Below, piece after piece: positions 6,932 to 11,783 of a stretch of DNA of 11,783 nucleotides. Location of the stretch: assembly GCF_947252345.1 (NCBI RefSeq), contig NZ_CAMXVC010000041.1, positions 1-11,783 on the forward strand, written 5' to 3'. The notes below the pieces were generated by a model. The model did not search any database. It was given only the letters and a program-made list of their open reading frames with translations, and was not told the origin of the DNA. A program made the position numbers and the translations under genes. The stretch comes from an uncultured Finegoldia sp. (GTDB lineage: Bacteria; Bacillota; Clostridia; Tissierellales; Peptoniphilaceae). Numbering within the stretch: position 1 is the first letter of the stretch; each line of letters begins with the position of its first letter.

Positions 6932-7154
6932 CACTTACAAGCATATTTATTTGAAAGTCTTCCGTCTTATCATCTTTTATCAAGGTCATTTTCCCTTCTT
7001 GCTCTTTTAGAATAGAACTCAATCTTTTATGAAGTTTCATTCCTTCTTCATATAACTTTATATTTTCTTCAAGGCTTAAATCTCTGTCTTCTAATTTTTC
7101 AACAATAGCACTTAATCTTTTTAAGCCCTCGTCATATTCTCTATACTCATTCAC
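6915..7154 (-). CDS. xseB: Exodeoxyribonuclease VII small subunit XseB
   Basis: XseB is the small helical subunit that binds several-to-one to XseA in exonuclease VII, a metal-independent single-strand DNA exonuclease. From the start chosen here it has 79 residues, the usual size. The family core is clear: a YDEGLKRLSAIVEKLEDRDL segment, then SLEENIKLYEEGMKL, a two-helix hairpin. I choose the GTG at 7154 because a strong AAGGAG site (7167-7162) stands 7 nt before it. A longer frame from a TTG at 7178 would add eight residues (YVARRSSV after the initiator) that do not match the family and lie entirely inside xseA. The start overlaps the xseA stop by 8 bp. The tail is acidic (SDDDDE), encoded by a TCA/GAT trinucleotide repeat that also contains the ispA start codons. 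Confidence 0.92.
   Translation of the reverse strand: MNEYREYDEGLKRLSAIVEKLEDRDLSLEENIKLYEEGMKLHKRLSSILKEQEGKMTLIKDDKTEDFQINMLVSDDDDE
6919..6933. repeat. TCA trinucleotide repeat (5 units) at the xseB/ispA junction
   Basis: Five perfect TCA units on the plus strand. On the minus strand the same bases encode the DDDD tail of XseB (GAT codons) and four tandem ATG codons at the start of IspA. Gain or loss of a unit would keep both genes in frame, changing only the Asp count of XseB and the Met count of IspA. Confidence 0.9.
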
Positions 7155-8484
7155 TGAACTTCTCCTTGCTACGTACAATAGTTTCTACTTTTCCGTCTTT
7201 CATTATTAAAGTTATCGCGTCATTTTTGTCCACATCGTTTACTGATGAGATACTATCATTATTTTTAAGAATTTTGGCGTATCCTTTTTCAAGTATAGTC
7301 CCAGGATTTAAATGTGCTAAATTATTTTCATAAGTTTGTAGCTTAATTTTTTTATATTCTATATTTGATATAACATTTTTTATTAAATTTAATCTTATGT
7401 CGTTTATTTTGTTGATTTCAAATAATAGTAGCTTATCAGGTTTTAATAAATTTAGTTTATGAAGTAAATTTATTTCTTCATTGTATTTATCTTTTAAATT
7501 TTTATTATAAGACTTTATTAAATCATTTTTTAGAATCAAAAGATTCTTCAAATGTTCTTTAATAATATTTTGTGGACCAAGAAAATCTAATTGCTTCTTA
7601 TAGTATTCCAATTCTTCTTTTTCATCTTCAAATCTATTTTGAATAATTCTATTTATCTTAAAATAACATTCTTTTAAAAATACATCTAATTCATCAATAT
7701 CACAAGTTGCCATTTCTGCTGCAGCAGTTGGTGTTGATGCTCTTAAATCAGCTACAAAATCAGATAGCATAAAATCATTTTCGTGTCCGACAGCACTAAT
7801 TATAGGTGTTTTAGCGTTAAATATTTTTAGTAATAAATCTTCATCATTATAAGAGTTCAAGTCTTCAAAACTACCACCACCTCTACCCACAATCAAGGTA
7901 TCTAGGTTTAGTTCGTCCATATATTCTATGCCCTTTATTATTGATTCAGCAGACTTTTCACCTTGAACTATGCAATGGTATATTACTATATCACAAATAG
8001 GAAATCTCCGTTTAATTGTTCTACAAATATCATTGACCGCAGCTCCTGTTGAAGATGTTATCACACCAATAGACTTTGGATATTTTGTAATTTTCTTTTT
8101 CTTTGATTCATCAAAATAACCTTCTGATTCTAATTTTGATTTCAACTCTAAATATTTTTTAAATAAATCACCAGTACCAGATTGTTCACATTCTTTTACA
8201 AGTAATTGATATGTGCTAGAGCCTTGGTAAGTTGTTATACTACCCCTTAACTTAACTTTATCTCCATCTTTAATATTTATTGTCTTTGCTAGTGACATTG
8301 TCTTAAAAATCATGCAAGAAATCAATGCTTTTTCATCTTTTAGTCTAAAATAAATATGGCCAGAAATGTTTTTTGTATAATTTGATACTTCACCCTCGAC
8401 CCAAACGTTTGATAAAATCGGATCTTTTTTTAAAGTATTTTGAATATAATCAGAAATTTCTTTTACACTATAAACTTGCATCAT
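7147..8484 (-). CDS. xseA: Exodeoxyribonuclease VII large subunit XseA
   Basis: XseA carries the nuclease activity of exonuclease VII, degrading single-stranded DNA from both ends in repair and recombination. The 445-residue protein has an N-terminal OB fold (about 1-100, with VWVEGEVSNYTKNISGHIYF at 27-46). The catalytic domain contains GVITSSTGAAVND (140-152), VGRGGGSFEDLNSYNDE (199-215), SAVGHENDF (230-238) and DLRASTPTAAAE (246-257). A long helical region follows (about 260-380) that binds XseB, then a C-terminal segment with LNPGTILEKGYAKI. All family motifs are intact and the length is normal. Two adjacent ATG codons (8484 and 8481) could start it; the first is used. It overlaps nusB by 17 bp and has only a weak purine-rich site, suggesting coupling to nusB. 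Confidence 0.96.
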   Translation of the reverse strand: MMQVYSVKEISDYIQNTLKKDPILSNVWVEGEVSNYTKNISGHIYFRLKDEKALISCMIFKTMSLAKTINIKDGDKVKLRGSITTYQGSSTYQLLVKECEQSGTGDLFKKYLELKSKLESEGYFDESKKKKITKYPKSIGVITSSTGAAVNDICRTIKRRFPICDIVIYHCIVQGEKSAESIIKGIEYMDELNLDTLIVGRGGGSFEDLNSYNDEDLLLKIFNAKTPIISAVGHENDFMLSDFVADLRASTPTAAAEMATCDIDELDVFLKECYFKINRIIQNRFEDEKEELEYYKKQLDFLGPQNIIKEHLKNLLILKNDLIKSYNKNLKDKYNEEINLLHKLNLLKPDKLLLFEINKINDIRLNLIKNVISNIEYKKIKLQTYENNLAHLNPGTILEKGYAKILKNNDSISSVNDVDKNDAITLIMKDGKVETIVRSKEKFSE

Positions 8485-8881
8485 CTTTTCTCTTTACTAC
8501 CGAACCTAAAATTCCATTTATAAAACTATATGATTTTTCTGTTGAAAATTCTTTTGAAAGCTCCACTGCTTCATTAATAGCTACACTGTCAGGGGTATTT
8601 TCTGAGTAAAGTATTTCGCATACGCCTAATTCTATGATAGATAAATCTAGTTTGTTTATTCTGTCAAAATTCCATTGTTTTGCGTTGACTTTTACGATAT
8701 TGACAATACTATCAAAATTATCAAGAAAATTATTTACAAGCTCTTTAAAAAAATGCTCATCATTTTTATCTATTTTTTGATAGTTGCAGAAATCTTCAAT
8801 TCTACTTTTATTGTAATCTTCATTAATATTCATTTCATAGATTAACTGCATTGCGTTTTTCCTAGATTGTCTTCTTGACAT
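8468..8881 (-). CDS. nusB: Transcription antitermination factor NusB
   Basis: NusB binds the boxA element of nascent rRNA leaders together with NusE (ribosomal protein S10) and helps RNA polymerase pass terminators. The 137-residue all-helical protein shows the N-terminal arginine-rich motif SRRQSRKNAMQLIYEMN (2-18), which belongs to the RNA-binding surface. The C-terminal family signature AINEAVELSKEFSTEKSYSF followed by INGILGSVVKRK (101-132) is also present. The ATG at 8881 has a strong GGAGG site (8890-8886), and just upstream stands a hairpin with a U-run. nusB is the first gene of a tightly overlapping run: nusB-xseA-xseB-ispA-tlyA-argR-recN and onward. Confidence 0.95.
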   Translation of the reverse strand: MSRRQSRKNAMQLIYEMNINEDYNKSRIEDFCNYQKIDKNDEHFFKELVNNFLDNFDSIVNIVKVNAKQWNFDRINKLDLSIIELGVCEILYSENTPDSVAINEAVELSKEFSTEKSYSFINGILGSVVKRKDDASL

Positions 8882-8885
8882 ATTT

Positions 8886-8890
8886 CCTCC
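8886..8890 (-). promoter_or_regulatory. Strong ribosome-binding site of nusB next to a hairpin
   Basis: GGAGG reads on the minus strand 4 nt before the nusB ATG. It lies only 2 nt beyond the U-run of the upstream hairpin. A transcript ending in the U-run would stop before this site; a transcript reading through would carry the hairpin immediately 5' of it. Confidence 0.75.
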
Positions 8891-8892
8891 AT

Positions 8893-8919
8893 AAAAATAA
8901 CCCTCTAGTTAGAGGGTTA
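8893..8919 (-). terminator. Intrinsic terminator or attenuator between asp23 and nusB
   Basis: On the minus strand a perfect 9-bp stem TAACCCTCT / AGAGGGTTA (arms 8919-8911 and 8906-8898) encloses a 4-nt loop AACT and is followed by five T (8897-8893). This is the layout of a Rho-independent terminator. It begins just after the asp23 stop codon (8923) and ends 11 nt before the nusB ATG. The U-run is short and the stem has five G:C pairs, so termination may be partial. The opposite strand has no T-run after the stem, so it is directional. It most simply ends the asp23 transcript, but it could also set read-through into nusB. Confidence 0.65.
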
Positions 8920-8922
8920 AAT

Positions 8923-9255
8923 CTAATTACTAATTTTCTCACAAACAACATCTACATTTATTACAACTAACCCCGTCATCATGCCGATATTTTCTTTTAT
9001 TTTTTTTTGGACGTTATGACAAACATCCTTAATCTTATAATCAGAATCTATCTCTAAATGTGCTCTAACATTAACTGCATTATCAAGAATTTCTAACACA
9101 ATTGATTTTTGCACACCTTTTTGAATATTTACTTTTTCTGATGTAGGTGTCATCAAAGATTTTACACCTTTAACTTCCAAGCAAGCTTCTGCTGCAATTA
9201 GGGAAATTATGTCATTGGATATCTTAACAGATCCATTATTAAATTTATTATTCAT
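8923..9255 (-). CDS. Asp23/Gls24-family envelope stress response protein (YqhY-like)
   Basis: Proteins of the Asp23/Gls24 (DUF322) family are small and often tied to alkaline or envelope stress; YqhY, encoded just before nusB in B. subtilis, has been linked to fatty-acid synthesis control. From the ATG at 9255 the protein has 110 residues. The family pattern is seen in GSVKISNDIISLIAAEACLE, then VKGVKSL, a central basic loop, and the repeated beta-alpha half NVRAHLEIDSDYKIKDVCHN. It ends with NIGMMTGLVVINVDVVCE. The ATG is chosen because GGAGG (9266-9262) lies 6 nt before it; an upstream TTG at 9303 would add 16 phenylalanine-rich residues unlike the family. No signal peptide or membrane segment is seen. 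Unlike B. subtilis, no accBC genes are adjacent. An A9 run lies at 9000-9008 in the coding strand. Confidence 0.85.
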   Translation of the reverse strand: MNNKFNNGSVKISNDIISLIAAEACLEVKGVKSLMTPTSEKVNIQKGVQKSIVLEILDNAVNVRAHLEIDSDYKIKDVCHNVQKKIKENIGMMTGLVVINVDVVCEKISN

Positions 9256-9261
9256 TTTATT

Positions 9262-9266
9262 CCTCC
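9262..9266 (-). promoter_or_regulatory. Ribosome-binding site that decides the asp23 start
   Basis: GGAGG on the minus strand stands 6 nt before the ATG at 9255. It lies inside the longer frame that would start at TTG 9303, so the shorter 110-residue protein is the better call. Confidence 0.75.
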
Positions 9267-9274
9267 ACACAAAA

Positions 9275-9303
9275 ATTTTATCAAAAAATGAAAAAAAATT
9301 CAA
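9275..9303 (-). promoter_or_regulatory. Putative sigma-A promoter for the asp23 gene
   Basis: On the minus strand TTGAAT (9303-9298) and TAAAAT (9280-9275) are separated by exactly 17 nt. They match the -35 and -10 consensus at 4-5 of 6 positions each and sit in one of the only two gaps in the array. Transcription would start near 9268, giving a leader of only about 12-15 nt with the GGAGG site. The AT-rich sequence makes chance matches common, so this is a candidate only. Confidence 0.4.
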
Positions 9304-9306
9304 TTT

Positions 9307-10494
9307 TTAATTTAATATTGCTTCAACAAACTTTCCAGGTTCAAATTGAACAAGGTCGTTTACTTGTTCACCAATACCTATAAATTTCACGGCAATGCCT
9401 AGTTCCATTTCCAACGGAAAAACCATACCGCCCTTTGCTGTTCCATCTAGTTTTGTTATTATGGCTCCAGTTAAATCAGTCGCGTTCATAAATTCTTTAG
9501 CCTGTATTATTGCATTTTGACCAGTAGTTCCATCGACAATAAGAAGTATTTCTTTTTTTGCTTGCGGATATTCTTTTTCTATTACTCTTTTTATTTTGTT
9601 CAATTCATTCATAAGATTTTTCTTATTATGAAGACGACCAGCAGTGTCACAAATCAAAATATCTGCATTTTTACTTTTCATTGAACTAATTCCATCAAAT
9701 ACAACACTAGCAGGGTCTGAGCCCTCTTCATGGCTAACAATATCAACGGAGGCTCTTTTTCCCCATTCAGTAAGTTGTTCGATGGCCGCTGCTCTAAAAG
9801 TATCAGCAGCTACCATAATCACTTTTTTGTTATCATTCTTGAACTTCATAGCTAATTTCCCAATAGTTGTTGTCTTTCCGACTCCATTTACTCCAACAAC
9901 AAGGATGATTGTCTTGCTTTCAACATCAAAATTATTATCAATATTTTCAAGATTTTCTTTTAATGTTTCCTCCAATAGCTTCTTTACTTCAATTGAATCC
10001 TTTATATTTTTTAGTTTAACCTTGTTTTTTAATTGCTCAACTATCGTTAATGTTGTCTCCACCCCAATATCTGCGGAAATAAGAGTTTCTTCAATTTCCT
10101 CGAATAGTTCTTCATCTACAGTTCTGTATTTAGCTAATATTTTGTCAATTTTACTAGAGATATTATCTCTTGTATTTAACAATGATTTCTTTAATTTTTC
10201 GAAAAATCCTTCATTTAAATCATCTGACTCACCTAAATTTTCATTATCATTAGAAAATTGTCTTTCTTCGAAATATTGATTTTCATCATTTATTAAAGTA
10301 TCAAAATTATTGGAATGAGAATTAAATTTAGGTTCATCTGTTATTTTTTCATCAAAAACACCTTGTGAATCATTAAGTTTATTTTGACTATCATAATTAT
10401 CAATAAATTTTTCATTTTTTAACTCATCTTTGATTTCATCTTCATTATCGGATGGATTTTTGGATTTAAATTTGTCAAAAAATTTGTTTAACAT
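9307..10494 (-). CDS. ftsY: Signal recognition particle receptor FtsY
   Basis: FtsY is the membrane-associated GTPase that receives SRP-ribosome complexes and delivers membrane proteins to the translocon. The 395-residue protein has a lysine/phenylalanine start (MLNKFFDKFK) and an acidic, Asp/Asn/Glu-rich region to about residue 95. The four-helix N domain covers about 96-185. The G domain shows G1 GVNGVGKTTTIGKLA (201-215), DTFRAAA (231-237), G3 DTAGRLHNKKNL (283-294), G4 TKLDGTAKGG (347-356) and GIGEQVNDL (373-381). It is longer than B. subtilis FtsY (about 330 aa, from memory) because of the acidic N-terminal part. The ATG at 10494 overlaps the smc stop by 7 bp, with AGGAG 6 nt upstream. 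smc-ftsY is the standard Bacillota order. Confidence 0.96.
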   Translation of the reverse strand: MLNKFFDKFKSKNPSDNEDEIKDELKNEKFIDNYDSQNKLNDSQGVFDEKITDEPKFNSHSNNFDTLINDENQYFEERQFSNDNENLGESDDLNEGFFEKLKKSLLNTRDNISSKIDKILAKYRTVDEELFEEIEETLISADIGVETTLTIVEQLKNKVKLKNIKDSIEVKKLLEETLKENLENIDNNFDVESKTIILVVGVNGVGKTTTIGKLAMKFKNDNKKVIMVAADTFRAAAIEQLTEWGKRASVDIVSHEEGSDPASVVFDGISSMKSKNADILICDTAGRLHNKKNLMNELNKIKRVIEKEYPQAKKEILLIVDGTTGQNAIIQAKEFMNATDLTGAIITKLDGTAKGGMVFPLEMELGIAVKFIGIGEQVNDLVQFEPGKFVEAILN

Positions 10495-11736
10495 ATTTCT
10501 CTCCTATCTACATTTAATTTTATCAGTTTAGAAATTCCGTCTTTTTCCATGCTAATGCCATACAAAATATTAGCTATCTCCATTGTACTCTTTCTATGCG
10601 TTATAATAATAAATTGTGTTTTCTCTTTGAATTTTATTAAATACTCCTTGTATCTTTTTATATTTATTTCATCGAGAGCTGCATCAATTTCATCTAGTAT
10701 GCAAAAAGAAGAAGGTCTTGTTTCAAATATCGCAAACAATAAAGCCACTGCTGTCAATGACCTTTCTCCTCCTGATAACAAATTTAAACTTTGAAGCTTT
10801 TTCCCTGGGGGTTGAGCAGTAATTTCAATTCCAGAACTTAGCACATCGTCTTCCGTTAACTTTAGATTTGCGTAACCACCGTTGAACAATTGTTGAAATA
10901 TTTTAACGAATTTTTCATTAATTTCTTTGAATTTCGCACTAAAAATATTCTTCATCTCTTTATTTAATTTGTTAATAGCATTTAGTATATCATTTCGAGA
11001 ATTTATCAAATCATTTTTATTTTTCGTCATAAAATCAAATTCTTTTTTGACTGATTCATATTCCTCTATGCTATCAATAGAGAACGAACCTAAGATTCTT
11101 AATTCATTAGACAATTTATTTATTTCTTTTTGACTAGTACTAATGCTTTCATCAATTTCTTCAGTATCAATATTGATTTTATATAAATCATTAATATCAA
11201 TTTTTAAATTATTTAATTTTTCAGTAGTATTAAGGGCTTTTTCTATAATAGTAGTATTGCTGAGTTTGTTTTTTTGCATATTAACATTTGTTTTGTAAAT
11301 CTGTTCATCAATTTCAGATAATTTTCGCTTCTTATTAGATATAAATTCTTTTAATTCTAATATTTCGCGATTAATTTCTTCAATAATGCCATCATAATCA
11401 AAAAGTTCATAGGCAATACTTTCTTTTTTTGTTTTTATTTCTGCAATGACATTTCTTAATGACTCAATATAGCGAGAATTTTCATCAATAGCTTTAGTTA
11501 AATAATCTTTTCTTATATAAGCATCATTCAATTGATTATTGTAAATATTTAAATCTCTCTTATATGAAGAAGCTTCAGATTTTAAACTAATTAAATTCAT
11601 TTTATCAGAATTGTAATTTTCCAACAGAATATCTACTTTCTTGGACAATTCAATTAGTTTGTTTTCAATATTGTCAATTTCATTTTTAGCTTCATTTTCG
11701 TTTATATTTTTCTCTGGTTCATACATAGAATTTGAT
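10488..11736 (-). CDS. smc: Chromosome segregation protein SMC, C-terminal part (5' end missing)
   Basis: SMC is the long coiled-coil ATPase of the bacterial condensin, working with ScpA and ScpB. About 415 genuine residues remain of a protein that is usually near 1,170. They comprise the distal half of the C-terminal coiled coil, rich in Glu, Lys, Asn and Ile, and the C-terminal half of the head. Head motifs are FNGGYANLKL, the ABC signature LLSGGERSLTAVALL, Walker B FCILDEIDAALDE and the switch-region THRK. The neck motif EEYESVKKEFDFM is present, though the preceding segment reads LGSFSID where LGxVN is usual. The hinge and the Walker A half lie beyond the contig end. An apparent start in this frame at 11765 is false: its first ten residues, MGSEMCIRDR, come from the adapter, and true coding begins at 11735-11736. 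It ends overlapping ftsY by 7 bp. Confidence 0.95.
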
Positions 11737-11783
11737 CTGTCTCTTATACACATCTCCGAGCCCACGAGACCGTTATTCTAATC
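11737..11783 (+). other. Illumina Nextera (P7 side) adapter, artificial sequence
   Basis: Bases 11737-11755 (CTGTCTCTTATACACATCT) are the reverse complement of the Tn5 mosaic end, and 11756-11770 (CCGAGCCCACGAGAC) complete the Nextera read-2 adapter. Bases 11771-11780 (cgttattcta) fit a 10-nt i7 index, and 11781-11783 (atc) are the start of the P7 primer. Genomic sequence ends at 11736. Confidence 0.98.

Noticed and set aside
8915..8960. A possible nusB promoter (TTGTTT, 17 nt, TAGATT) at the end of asp23.
   Set aside because: Both boxes match consensus poorly, and transcription would start inside the hairpin. In such AT-rich sequence this is no better than chance.
9256..9306. T-rich stretch after ftsY as a terminator.
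   Set aside because: There are T-runs, but only weak A/T-only pairing before them and no GC-containing stem, so I do not call a terminator.
9644..10279. A 211-codon open frame on the plus strand opposite ftsY.
   Set aside because: It lies wholly antisense to the conserved GTPase domain of ftsY, is rich in Ser, Phe and Ile as expected for the reverse of an AT-rich gene, and resembles no family I know. The other plus-strand frames (for example 475-693, 902-1129, 6717-7010 and 10549-10794) are rejected for the same reasons.
49..11736. tRNA, rRNA, riboswitch, CRISPR array, toxin-antitoxin pair, prophage or defence genes.
   Set aside because: I looked for these and saw none. The insert is filled by recognised housekeeping genes, and the largest gap between them is about 50 bp.

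Overview
The window is 11.7 kb of very AT-rich bacterial chromosome. Every gene lies on the minus strand and the genes are packed almost end to end, with many 4-20 bp overlaps. Gene content and order point to a low-GC Bacillota. The small, AT-rich proteins and the joined gene blocks suggest an anaerobic Tissierellia/Peptoniphilaceae-type organism (inference; no 16S or species marker is present). Both ends are artificial. Bases 1-48 and 11737-11783 are Illumina Nextera library adapters with 10-nt index sequences, so the natural insert is 49-11736 and the two outermost genes are cut by the contig ends.

Layout in transcription order, right to left: smc (C-terminal part only), ftsY, an Asp23/Gls24-family (YqhY-like) gene, nusB, xseA, xseB, an ispA-type prenyl synthase, tlyA-type rRNA methyltransferase, argR-family regulator, recN, Nudix ADP-ribose pyrophosphatase, M50 membrane metalloprotease, scpA, scpB, rluB-type pseudouridine synthase, and the first 19 codons of a probable GNAT acetyltransferase. 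The array merges three blocks that are separate in Bacillus subtilis: (rnc)-smc-ftsY, yqhY-nusB-...-xseAB-ispA-(dxs)-tlyA-argR-recN, and the scpAB/rluB region. The merge puts all three SMC-ScpA-ScpB condensin genes, plus the SMC-like repair protein RecN, on one strand within 11 kb.

The genes are housekeeping: chromosome organisation (Smc, ScpA, ScpB), DNA repair (RecN, exonuclease VII), protein targeting (FtsY), transcription (NusB, ArgR-like), rRNA modification (RluB-like, TlyA), isoprenoid synthesis (IspA) and metabolite clean-up (Nudix). Only two gaps exceed 40 bp. One, upstream of asp23, holds a plausible sigma-A promoter. The other, between asp23 and nusB, holds a 9-bp hairpin followed by five U, just before the nusB ribosome-binding site.

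I see no mobile element, CRISPR array, RNA gene or clearly new system. The points most worth a second look are an ArgR-family protein that seems to have lost its arginine-binding residues, the hairpin in front of nusB, a TCA microsatellite that sets the end of xseB and the start of ispA, and the adapter-derived hybrid reading frames at both ends.
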